This document shows positions 37,083 through 44,869 of a DNA stretch of 64,000 bases, in pieces. The stretch is from Hymenobacter sp. BT18 (lineage in GTDB: Bacteria; Bacteroidota; Bacteroidia; Cytophagales; Hymenobacteraceae), in assembly GCF_012273015.1 (NCBI RefSeq), contig NZ_CP050954.1:1736001-1800000 (forward strand), read 5' to 3'. Each line of letters opens with the position of its first letter. The stretch's first letter is position 1. Below the pieces are notes generated by a model, which was given only the letters and a program-made list of their open reading frames with translations, made no database searches and had not been told where the DNA came from. The translations under genes were made by a program, and so were the position numbers.

Positions 37083-38051
37083 TTAGTACAGGATGTCGTT
37101 TATGGGCTCCAGCTTGGCGGGAATGGTAGTTTCGCCCAGCATTTCGCGTAGGTCTATTTCAATACTGCGGCACAGGGCTGTCATAGGTACGTCGTTCATC
37201 TGGTTTTCAAACGGATTTTCACTGGTATGGCCTACCACCTCAATGGTATTGAATACCCAGGAAACCAGTACGGCGAAGGGCACCGTCAGCCAGATATGGT
37301 CGGGGCCCATGCGGGCAAATTCCCCAATTAGCCCCAGGGGCAGCAGCGCGGAAAACAGCCAGACAAATACGTAGCTGAAAAACGCATACTGGCGGGGAAA
37401 GGGCGTGTTCTTGATTCGCTCACAGCCGCCTTGCAAGGTGTAAAGCTGTTCCAGGGTATCCATCATGGCCACATGCTGGAAGTCGTTGAGCAAGCCGCGC
37501 TTTTCCCGCAGAATGCGCAAATCGGCGGCCTGCGCGCGCAGCAGGTGAGCCGACGGGTTCTGGAAGCGGCGAATCCGCTCCGACTCCTCCGGCTGCAGGA
37601 AGGGTGCTACCTGCTCATCCCAGAGCTCGGGCTGGCGGCGCAGCTGCAGGCGCAGGGCATTGCACCAGGCCAGGTGGCGGTACACCAGACAGCGGTGGCG
37701 GTCGGTGAGCTCGGCGGCACTGGCTGCCGGGGCGTCCACGTTGGGCGCATCCACCACGGAGGTCACAAATTCCAGCGCCTGAATGGCCCAGGTGCGGCTG
37801 GCATTCACGATGCCGCCCCAAATCTGCCGCCCTTCCCAGAATCGGTCGTAGGAGCCGTTGTTTTTAAAGCCGATGTAGAAGGATACGGCAATGCCCAGGG
37901 TGGCAACGGGCTGCCACGGAATAGCCAGCGAGTGGAAGTTCAACGGCCCGTAGATGATGCATACCAGCAGGGAGTAGGCCGTAAAGATCAACAGCGTTTG
38001 CCAGGCCCCCTTCCAGATAAGGCGCCAGCGCAGGTTATTGCGGATATACAC
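37083..38051 (-). CDS. Bestrophin-family anion channel
   Basis: A 322-residue inner-membrane protein of the bestrophin/UPF0187 class, which form pentameric chloride or anion channels. Family features include the N-terminal RNNLRWRLIWKGAW, FKNNGSYDRFWEGRQIWGGIVNASR, and the late segment FNTIEVVGHTSENPFENQMNDVPMTA. About four hydrophobic segments are visible. It starts with GTG at 38051. It lies downstream of the MutS-like gene on the same strand, separated by 94 nt of nested inverted repeats, which may uncouple the two. Confidence 0.92.
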   Translation of the reverse strand: MYIRNNLRWRLIWKGAWQTLLIFTAYSLLVCIIYGPLNFHSLAIPWQPVATLGIAVSFYIGFKNNGSYDRFWEGRQIWGGIVNASRTWAIQALEFVTSVVDAPNVDAPAASAAELTDRHRCLVYRHLAWCNALRLQLRRQPELWDEQVAPFLQPEESERIRRFQNPSAHLLRAQAADLRILREKRGLLNDFQHVAMMDTLEQLYTLQGGCERIKNTPFPRQYAFFSYVFVWLFSALLPLGLIGEFARMGPDHIWLTVPFAVLVSWVFNTIEVVGHTSENPFENQMNDVPMTALCRSIEIDLREMLGETTIPAKLEPINDILY

Positions 38052-38082
38052 AGAAAAGAAATGAATGAGTGCGGAGGCTGTA

Positions 38083-38133
38083 CGTACGCAGCTGAACAGT
38101 GGTTAGCTGCGTACGCTTAACCACTGTTCAGCT
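38083..38133. repeat. Nested inverted repeats able to form two alternative hairpins
   Basis: Arm A CGTACGCAGCT (38083-38093) pairs with AGCTGCGTACG (38105-38115). Arm B AGCTGAACAGTGGTTA (38090-38105) pairs with its exact complement at 38118-38133. The two stems share bases, so they are mutually exclusive or part of a knot-like A-B-A'-B' fold. It fills the MutS-like/bestrophin spacer and shares its arm sequence with the palindrome at 61970. Confidence 0.85.
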
Positions 38134-38145
38134 TCCTGCCTGTAC

Positions 38146-39975
38146 CTACACCTCGATGCCCATCAGGCGCATCAGCTGGCTGGCGTTGAAGGAGGCGCAC
38201 ACACCGGGTGTGAGCCGGTAGTCGAACAGCAGCTGCTCAGCCTCAAAAGTGCTGTTGAAGCTGTAGTTGGTCACAAACCCGGGTAGTTCGTCGGCCAGGG
38301 TGCCTAGCTCCAGGTCGTGGGTGCTGATGAGGCCGCTGGCCGGCAGGCGGTGCAGCTGGTGGATGAGGGCCCGGGCCCCACGGTGCCGGTCCCGCGAGTT
38401 GGTGCCCTTCAGGATTTCGTCGAGCAGGAAAAACACGGGCTGGCCGGCCTGGGTGAGCTCCAGCAGCAGCCGCAGCCGTTTCAGCTCAGCGTAGAAGGAG
38501 GAAGTACTTTCGGCCAGGTTATCCTGGGTGCGCATGGCCGTGTACACCTGAGCCGGGCTTACGCGTAGCTGACGGGCGCAGGCAGCCGCCCCGGCCAGGG
38601 CCAGCACCATGTTCAGCCCTACCGTGCGCAGAAACGTGGTTTTCCCCGACATATTCGAGCCCGTCACCACGCCCGTACGGCCCGCTCCCACCGTGCTGAA
38701 TGTGTTGGTAATGCGCTGCTGCGTGAAAATCAGCGGATGCCCCAGGTCCTCCGCCGTAAACTCCAGGGCCTCGGAGCTTATTTCCGGCACTACGTAGGTT
38801 GGGTTTGCCAACTGAAAGGCCGCCAGGCTTACCAAGGCTTCGGTTTCGGCTACTGCATCGAGCACTGCTCCTAGCCGGCTGCCCAAGCGGCGTTTCCAGC
38901 CCTCCAGGCGCCACATCCAGAAAAAGTCCCAGAAGAGCAGGTTGTTGGCAAAAAACGCGGCTAAGGTGCTCTGCCGCATGGAAAAATACTCCACAATGAT
39001 GGCGAGCTGCCCAACCTGCCGGGAAGCGGGCTGCCCGGCATCGGCCAGCAGCACTTGGCGCAGCTCCTGCAGGCGGGGTGAGCTTACGTCCCTAGTTTCG
39101 AGGAGTACCAGCTGGTCGCGGTAGGCACGCAGCACATCGTGCATTTGCTCACTGTGGTCGAAATAGGCATCACGCGCGCCACGGTAGCGGTGGTTGATGG
39201 CACCCATCAGCAGCAGGAACGGCGCTACTACCAGAAACGGCTGCCCGCTCAGCCACAGGCCCACGCTGGCCAGCGCTAGGGGCGGCAGCACAAACAGCAA
39301 TGCTTTCAGCCAAACCTTGTCGGCAAAAAAATCCACCTCCAGCAGCCAGGCGGTAAAGCGGTGCGGGTTTTCGGCTTGGTAGGGGAAATGCCGGGCCCGG
39401 GCCTGCCACTCGTGTTGCCAGGCAGCATCGGGGGCTAGTTCGGCGGCGGCCTGCTGCCGGGCTATTATGGTGGCGGGAGCAGCAGCCTGCTGCAGCCAGT
39501 TGGCCAACCGGTTCTGGCCCAGGCGTGAGGTAGCTCTACTCAACAGCTGAAAAACCGACTGTGGACCAAACACGTCCAGATCAGCCGTGTAGGGGTGGCC
39601 TGGGTCGGCGTAGCGCTGCCCACCCTCAAGCTGGGTGAGCTTGCCGGCCAGGCGGTCCAGCTCTTCCTGGTTTATCCGCCCCAACAGCTGGTAGTGGGTC
39701 CGCTGGTAGCCCAGGCGGCTGTGCCAGCGCAGCACCAGCACAAATACCAGGTAGGCCGCCAGCAGCACCCCAAACCCGGCCAGCCACTGATAGTCTTTGA
39801 GAAGCACATAGGTCCCCAGCGCCCCGGCCACGAAAACCGCTACCCGCAGCCAGGCTACGGCTTGGTGCCGACTGGCATAATGCTGCTCCTGGCGGGCATG
39901 CTCCGGTAAATTCGCCGCAAACAGCTCGGCGGGGCTTACAGACAGGGAACGGAAGGCGGAGGTTTCGAGGGGCAC
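38146..39975 (-). CDS. Membrane-anchored MutS-like ATPase
   Basis: A 609-residue protein with the MutS C-terminal ATPase. The Walker A is TGSNMSGKTTFLRTVG, the Walker B FFLLDEILKGTNSRDR, and the ABC-type D-loop and H (STHDLELG) follow. It lacks the mismatch-recognition and connector domains. It has two pairs of hydrophobic helices, at about residues 45-85 and 220-265, which would place it in the inner membrane with the ATPase in the cytosol. Such MutS-family proteins occur in Bacteroidota, but I know of no proven role. Start GTG at 39975. It is not a canonical repair protein. Confidence 0.85.
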   Translation of the reverse strand: MPLETSAFRSLSVSPAELFAANLPEHARQEQHYASRHQAVAWLRVAVFVAGALGTYVLLKDYQWLAGFGVLLAAYLVFVLVLRWHSRLGYQRTHYQLLGRINQEELDRLAGKLTQLEGGQRYADPGHPYTADLDVFGPQSVFQLLSRATSRLGQNRLANWLQQAAAPATIIARQQAAAELAPDAAWQHEWQARARHFPYQAENPHRFTAWLLEVDFFADKVWLKALLFVLPPLALASVGLWLSGQPFLVVAPFLLLMGAINHRYRGARDAYFDHSEQMHDVLRAYRDQLVLLETRDVSSPRLQELRQVLLADAGQPASRQVGQLAIIVEYFSMRQSTLAAFFANNLLFWDFFWMWRLEGWKRRLGSRLGAVLDAVAETEALVSLAAFQLANPTYVVPEISSEALEFTAEDLGHPLIFTQQRITNTFSTVGAGRTGVVTGSNMSGKTTFLRTVGLNMVLALAGAAACARQLRVSPAQVYTAMRTQDNLAESTSSFYAELKRLRLLLELTQAGQPVFFLLDEILKGTNSRDRHRGARALIHQLHRLPASGLISTHDLELGTLADELPGFVTNYSFNSTFEAEQLLFDYRLTPGVCASFNASQLMRLMGIEV

Positions 39976-40053
39976 GGCAGCAGAGTTCGGGGAAAGGGCG
40001 AAGGTACGCGCCGTTTGCTTCCGGCCTTCCTTACCATTGTCGTGGGGCCAGGG

Positions 40054-40488
40054 CTAGCCAGCCACGGCGGCTATGCATTTGAGCTCAATGGCAATGGGGG
40101 TGGGCAGGCAGTTTACCTCCACGGTGGTACGGCAGGGCTGGCTGCTGGCGAAGTACTCGGCGTAGAGGCGGTTGTACGTGGCGAAGTCGTCGCGCATGTT
40201 GGTCAGAAACACGGTTACGTCTACCAGGTCTTCCCAGCGCGCCCCGGCTTCTTCGAGGATGTAGCGCACATTCTGGAACACGGCGTGGCACTGGCTTTCG
40301 AAGTCGTAGCGCAGAATTCGGCCCTGCTCATCCAGCTCCACGCCGGGTACGGCCTGCTGGCCGCGCTGGCGCGGCCCCACCCCCGACAGAAAAAGCAGGT
40401 TGCCCACCCGGCGCGCATGCGGGTACAACCCTACCGGCTCGGGGGCCCGGCCGGAGTGGTGGGCCGTGGAAGTTTCCTCAGTTTTCAT
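40054..40488 (-). CDS. RidA-family enamine/imine deaminase
   Basis: A 144-residue protein of the YjgF/RidA fold, which hydrolyses reactive enamines and imines such as 2-aminoacrylate. The core is recognisable: GNLLFLSGVGPRQ, HAVFQNVRYILEEAGARWEDLV with TVFLTNM, and the active-site arginine in PCRTTVEVNCLP. The ATG at 40488 gives the usual length with a slightly long N-terminus. Its divergent neighbour is the tandem TonB_C gene. The GVGPRQ variant hints at a specialised subgroup, possibly a 2-aminomuconate-type deaminase, but this is not settled. Confidence 0.9.
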   Translation of the reverse strand: MKTEETSTAHHSGRAPEPVGLYPHARRVGNLLFLSGVGPRQRGQQAVPGVELDEQGRILRYDFESQCHAVFQNVRYILEEAGARWEDLVDVTVFLTNMRDDFATYNRLYAEYFASSQPCRTTVEVNCLPTPIAIELKCIAAVAG

Positions 40489-40602
40489 AAGGTCAAATCT
40501 ATCGAAATTCGACTCTTTGCGTAGCGCCTGAACCCAAGGCCGGGGTTGCGCCGTTGAGGAAGCAACATTGCCCACGCCTTTTTCAGCTTTATCGTTCTCG
40601 TT

Positions 40603-41424
40603 ATGAAACAGTTGCTTGTATTCTTCACCTTACTGATGAGCCTGCTCGGTGCCGGAACAACTTCGGTTCAGGCGCAGAAGAAGTTGAAATATCCCAAACC
40701 CGACGAAGATAAAATCTACGAAGCCGCGGCCCAGCCCGCCACGCCCGTAGGGGGGATGGAGGCGTTTGCGCAATACCTGGCCGACAAGCAGAACTACCCT
40801 ACGGCGGCTTTGCAGCGCGGCACCCAGGGCACGGTGGTGGTTACGTTTGTCATTGAAAAGTCAGGGGCGGTTTCCCACGTGGAGCCCCAGCAGCCCCTCG
40901 ACCCCGACCTCGACCAGGAAGCCGTGCGCGTTATCAAGGAAGGCCCGAAGTGGACGCCCGCCCTGAACCGGGGCGAGAAAGTGCGGATGCGCATGAACAT
41001 TCCCATCACCTTCCAGATTCCAGCCGACCAGGCGGCTTCTCCCGCTTCCCCAGCCACAACGGCCGTGTCAGCGGCTCCGGCCTTACCCCCAACTCCGGCC
41101 GCTACCACTACGCCCACCGTCATCAAGCCCGACCAGCCCGCCCGCCCGGCAGGGGGCACCGACGCTTTTTTTGCCTGGATTCAGCAAAACCTGAAATATC
41201 CGGCCCAGGCCAAGCAGCGAAAGGTAGAAGGTCGGGTTATTGTGGAGTTCATCATTCAAAAAGACGGCTCCCTGACCGATATCAAGCCGGTGAAGCGCCT
41301 GGGTTCCGGCTGTGACGAAGAAGCCGTACGCCTGATTCAGTCGGCTCCGAAATGGCTGCCGGCCACTTATCAGGGACAACCGATAAAGCAAAAGATGGTG
41401 CTGCCGGTTGTATTTCAATTGTAG
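40603..41424 (+). CDS. Exported protein with two tandem TonB C-terminal domains
   Basis: A 273-residue protein with a cleavable-looking signal peptide (LLVFFTLLMSLLGAGTTSVQAQ) instead of a TonB membrane anchor. Domain one (about 48-145) has YPTAALQRGTQGTVVVTFVIEKSG and WTPALNRG. After a Pro/Ala linker, domain two (about 182-273) has YPAQAKQRKVEGRVIVEFII and WLPATYQGQP. These are the TonB_C beta-alpha-beta folds that contact outer-membrane receptors. Without an anchor or ExbBD neighbours, an energy-transducing role is doubtful; a binding or scaffold role in the periplasm is possible. Confidence 0.88.
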   Translation: MKQLLVFFTLLMSLLGAGTTSVQAQKKLKYPKPDEDKIYEAAAQPATPVGGMEAFAQYLADKQNYPTAALQRGTQGTVVVTFVIEKSGAVSHVEPQQPLDPDLDQEAVRVIKEGPKWTPALNRGEKVRMRMNIPITFQIPADQAASPASPATTAVSAAPALPPTPAATTTPTVIKPDQPARPAGGTDAFFAWIQQNLKYPAQAKQRKVEGRVIVEFIIQKDGSLTDIKPVKRLGSGCDEEAVRLIQSAPKWLPATYQGQPIKQKMVLPVVFQL

Positions 41425-41448
41425 TTTCTCTGCCTCGTTTCCTGCTGC

Positions 41449-43005
41449 ATGCTGGCTCCTCTCCCCTTACTTAGTGCCCCGCCCGTTCAACCCCTTTTGC
41501 CCGAGCCGGCGGTAGGCCCCCTGGCCATGTGGCCCCACCAGGCCCGCTTCCGGCAGGCAGCCCAGCAAAGCGCGCAAAGCATTTTCGATGCCCTCGACGA
41601 TGAGCTCAACCCCACGGTGTTGCTGCTGGGCATTCCGGCCACGCCCGAGGGCGCAGGTGGCCCCCTCATTCGCCTGGAGCCCGACGGGGCCCTGCTGCAC
41701 AGTGAGCGGTTTATGGCCGTGCGCGAGCGGGGCCGGGCCTTGCAGCAACAGGAGCCCTGGCCTTTTCAGGGCTACGAGGTGGTATCCGAGTGGTTTGAGC
41801 AGTGGCGGCAGGAGGCCGTGGCCCTGCGCCGGGCCGTGCAGGAGGTATTCGACGCCGATACCTCCGCGGCCAAGCGGGTAAGCTTCGTGGGCCTGCCGGT
41901 GCTGGTGCACAACCACTTCGTGCTCACAGTGCTACAGCTCAACACCAAGGTACTGCGTCGCTACGCTTCCCTGGAGCCCCTGCGCTTTTACACCGATGGC
42001 CGCCCCTTGGCTACCTCGCTGCTGCAGTCAGTGGTGATGCGCTTTCACGAGGAATGCTGGAAGGCCCTGAACGAAACGGAGCCGGGTCTGAGCCTCTTCA
42101 TGCGGCCGCGCGACACGGAGGAGGTTATCCGGGCGGCCGGGCGGCTGTTTATGGATACGCCCGCTCAGGACCTGGGTCTTGACCCGACCGACGCCAAGCT
42201 GTTTGCCACCTGCACCACCATTTCCTCCCTGCGCTACGAAGGCGCCGAGGGCGTAGGCAAGCTGCTGTTGGCCCGCCGCCACCATCCCAACCTGGAAGAG
42301 GTATTTGCCCTCACCTGCCCTACCCCGCTCACCGACTACCGTGCCGTGCGCAAGCTCCTGGAAATGACCACGCCCGACGTGAGCCTGCTGGCCGACGGGG
42401 AGAATGTGTATGCCCTGGGCCGCATCGTGGGCCATTACGATGCCGCCCGCGAAGACTTGTTTATCATCAACTTCGTGAAGCACTACATCTGGGAGTTTCA
42501 GCACGACGGGCAGGTGCTTATGCGCGCCAACTATGGCCAGCCCAGCCTGCCGCGCACCCGCCTGAACCGCACCCACTTCCGCCGCGACCTGCGCCGCACC
42601 TTTAACCTCACCGACAGCACCAAAGTAGAGCGCCTCTGGGATGTGGTGCTGGAAGCCAGCCGCCAGAAGCATGGTACCCTACTCGTCATTACCACCGAAG
42701 CCCTGGCCGAAGCCGACCGCCTCAAGCTGCAGTGCACACTGATTGAGCCCGTGCCGCTTACGCCCCTCATCACCCGCCTCATCACCGCCATCGACGGGGC
42801 CGTACTCCTCGACCCCGACGGCTACTGCTATTCCATCGGCGTCATTCTCGATGGTAAAGCCACTGGTCGCGGAACCAGCACTCGTGGGGCCCGCTACAAC
42901 TCCGCTATTCGCTACGTAGAAAGCTCCCCCTACCCTTGCCTGGCCGTGGTGGTCAGCGAAGATGGCCTGGTAGACGTTATTACTAAGGAGAGTCTCGGGG
43001 ATTAG
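41449..43005 (+). CDS. DAC-domain protein, possible c-di-AMP cyclase or sensor
   Basis: A 518-residue soluble protein. The C-terminal ~130 residues match a diadenylate cyclase (DAC/DisA_N) domain: the DGA motif is at 449-451 (AIDGAVLLDPDGYCYSIGV) and GARYNSAIRYVE aligns with the usual GTRHRAAxGxSE. The canonical RHR triad thus reads Arg482-Tyr483-Asn484. The N-terminal ~370 residues (for example RFYTDGRPLATSLL and CTTISSLRYEGAEGVGKLLL) look like a separate sensory region; DAC proteins with a domain named DACNV are known in this phylum, and this may be one. Activity is uncertain because of the altered motif. It starts 24 nt after the TonB_C gene. Confidence 0.75.
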   Translation: MLAPLPLLSAPPVQPLLPEPAVGPLAMWPHQARFRQAAQQSAQSIFDALDDELNPTVLLLGIPATPEGAGGPLIRLEPDGALLHSERFMAVRERGRALQQQEPWPFQGYEVVSEWFEQWRQEAVALRRAVQEVFDADTSAAKRVSFVGLPVLVHNHFVLTVLQLNTKVLRRYASLEPLRFYTDGRPLATSLLQSVVMRFHEECWKALNETEPGLSLFMRPRDTEEVIRAAGRLFMDTPAQDLGLDPTDAKLFATCTTISSLRYEGAEGVGKLLLARRHHPNLEEVFALTCPTPLTDYRAVRKLLEMTTPDVSLLADGENVYALGRIVGHYDAAREDLFIINFVKHYIWEFQHDGQVLMRANYGQPSLPRTRLNRTHFRRDLRRTFNLTDSTKVERLWDVVLEASRQKHGTLLVITTEALAEADRLKLQCTLIEPVPLTPLITRLITAIDGAVLLDPDGYCYSIGVILDGKATGRGTSTRGARYNSAIRYVESSPYPCLAVVVSEDGLVDVITKESLGD

Positions 43006-43026
43006 GAACTAACCGGGCGGCGTGGT

Positions 43027-44112
43027 CTACTGCGCCACCCGGTACACCACGGCATTGATGTTCATGCCCGCTCCCACGGAGGCAAAGACGATGAGTGAGC
43101 CGGGCGTAATTGTCTGCTCGGGAAGCTCGCCACGCAGCAGCAGGTCCAGCAGCGTGGGCAGCGTGGCCACGGAGGAGTTGCCCAGCCAGGAAATGGTCAT
43201 GGGCATCACGCCAGCCGGAATTTCACTCAGGTTATAGAGGCTATACAAACGCTTCAGGATGGCGTCGTCCATCTTGCCATTGGCCTGATGGATGAGCACC
43301 TTGCTTACCTCGGTGAGGGGTACGCCGGCTTTTTCCAGACACGCTTTAATAGCCTGTGGCACCGTCTTCAGCGCGTACTCGTAGAGCTTGCGGCCATCCA
43401 TTTTCAGGAACAGATCGGCGGCGGGGTAGTCGGGGTTGCAGGAGCTACCCATGCGCAGCAGGTGCGCAAACTGGTCGGTATCGGAGCGGGTGCCGTGTGC
43501 CAGAATACCAACGGGCTCGGCGCTTTCACGCGCTTCCAGGATGATGGCCCCGGCCCCATCGGCGTAGAGCATGCTGTCCCGGTCATGGGGGTCGCACACC
43601 CGCGAAAGGGTTTCGGTGCCGATAACCATAATCCGGCGGGCGTCGCCGGAGCGCAGGTAGTAATCGGCCTGAATAACGCCCTGCAGCCAGCCCGGGCAGC
43701 CGAAAGGCAGGTCGTAGGCCACAGTATACGGGTTTTTGATACCCAGTTTGGCCTTGATGCGGGCGGCCAGGGTAGGCACCATATCCGTGCGCTTGTTACC
43801 CTCGGCGACGTCCCCAAAGTTGTGCGCCACGATGATGTAGTCGAGCGTTTCCCCATCAATACCGGAATTGGCCAGGGTGGCCTGCGCGGCCAGGAACCCA
43901 ATATCCGAGGCGGTTTGATCGGCCGTTACGTACCGCCGCTCCCGTATCTCGGTTATCTGCTCAAACTTCTCGGTGATTTCGGGTCCCGGCTTATTCAAGC
44001 GGCTGCCGCTGGCATCGAAGAATTCGGTAGCAGCAAAGTGCGCGTTGCTAATGATACGGGTGGGCAAATAACTCCCCGTGGCCGTGATAACGGAATACAG
44101 TTTCGTGCTCAT
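43027..44112 (-). CDS. 3-oxoacyl-ACP synthase III-like enzyme (FabH family)
   Basis: A 361-residue thiolase-fold enzyme. The Cys-His-Asn triad is Cys139 (PFGCPGW), His275 (IHQANGKM) and Asn312 (LGNSSVAT). FabH starts fatty acid synthesis by condensing an acyl-CoA with malonyl-ACP. It is longer than FabH (about 320) with an extended middle, more like the Bacteroidota FabH-like or OleA/DarB-type homologues, so the true product may be a secondary lipid or polyketide. The next gene upstream encodes a hotdog protein 166 nt away, which may act on related acyl thioesters. Confidence 0.87.
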   Translation of the reverse strand: MSTKLYSVITATGSYLPTRIISNAHFAATEFFDASGSRLNKPGPEITEKFEQITEIRERRYVTADQTASDIGFLAAQATLANSGIDGETLDYIIVAHNFGDVAEGNKRTDMVPTLAARIKAKLGIKNPYTVAYDLPFGCPGWLQGVIQADYYLRSGDARRIMVIGTETLSRVCDPHDRDSMLYADGAGAIILEARESAEPVGILAHGTRSDTDQFAHLLRMGSSCNPDYPAADLFLKMDGRKLYEYALKTVPQAIKACLEKAGVPLTEVSKVLIHQANGKMDDAILKRLYSLYNLSEIPAGVMPMTISWLGNSSVATLPTLLDLLLRGELPEQTITPGSLIVFASVGAGMNINAVVYRVAQ

Positions 44113-44278
44113 TGCGCGTGCGCTGTGACGTGGTTCTTCAGAGGTAGCAAACTCAGGAGCCGCTGGTGTATTTGGGCTAATAATCCGGGTTCAGTTAGCC
44201 CCGCCTGCTGCATGGGGCTGCTACCGTAGCGGCGCAAGGTCGTGAAATAAACCACTAGCTCAACAAGAATTTGGGGCC

Positions 44279-44764
44279 TCAGGCTTTTTTTGCCCGGAAC
44301 GACCACGTGATGCGAAAGGTGGCTACCACATCCCCGGCTTCGTCGGTGCCCATGCTGGTGCATACCACCGTGCGCCCCTCCCCCGTTTCGCGGCTCTCGG
44401 CAATGGCCTCGGCAATGCGGGCGCCATCGGGGCTGCGAAACGAAATAAGACCCACCGCTTTCTTGCTGAACTCGGCTTCCAGCCCTACCACCAGCATCGA
44501 TACCGGCCCGGCAGCGGCCTGAATATGCTGCATGGCCAGCACGCCGCTGGCCATTTCGGCCGCCATGCTCAGGCAAGCAAAATAAATGCTGCGAAATGGA
44601 TTTTTGGTGAGGTATTTAAATGGGACGGTCACCGTGGCTTCTTCGGCCGTGAGGCTGGTTACGCGCAGGCCGGCCAGATAGGCCATGGGCAGACTGCGCA
44701 GCATGAAGAGGCGCAGCTTGGTGGGGTTCAGAATATTCTGGCGGAAGGCAGCGGCTTTATCCAT
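44279..44764 (-). CDS. DUF4442 hotdog-fold protein, possible thioesterase
   Basis: A 161-residue protein with the hotdog pattern: a long start helix, RVTSLTAEEATVTVPFKYLTKNPFRSIYFACLSMAAEMASGVLA and a final strand DVVATFRITWSFRAKKA. This is like DUF4442 (YiiD-type) thioesterase-like proteins. Such proteins hydrolyse or bind acyl-CoA. It lies upstream of the FabH-like gene on the same strand, which may suggest joint lipid work. Substrate unknown. Confidence 0.8.
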   Translation of the reverse strand: MDKAAAFRQNILNPTKLRLFMLRSLPMAYLAGLRVTSLTAEEATVTVPFKYLTKNPFRSIYFACLSMAAEMASGVLAMQHIQAAAGPVSMLVVGLEAEFSKKAVGLISFRSPDGARIAEAIAESRETGEGRTVVCTSMGTDEAGDVVATFRITWSFRAKKA

Positions 44765-44820
44765 AGAGCAGCAAAGTACAAAAAGTTCGGCATGCCGAGT
44801 ATATTCTCCCGAAAGACAAC

Positions 44821-44850
44821 GCGCCCCGGGGTAACCCGGGGCGCGCTTTT
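44821..44850. terminator. GC-rich hairpin terminator downstream of the transglutaminase-like run
   Basis: GCGCCCCGGG (44821-44830), loop GTAA and its exact complement 44835-44844. On the minus strand it lies 26 nt beyond the stop at 44870; the T-tract is weak on both strands. Confidence 0.6.
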
Positions 44851-44869
44851 GTTGTCTTAAAACGAGGTT

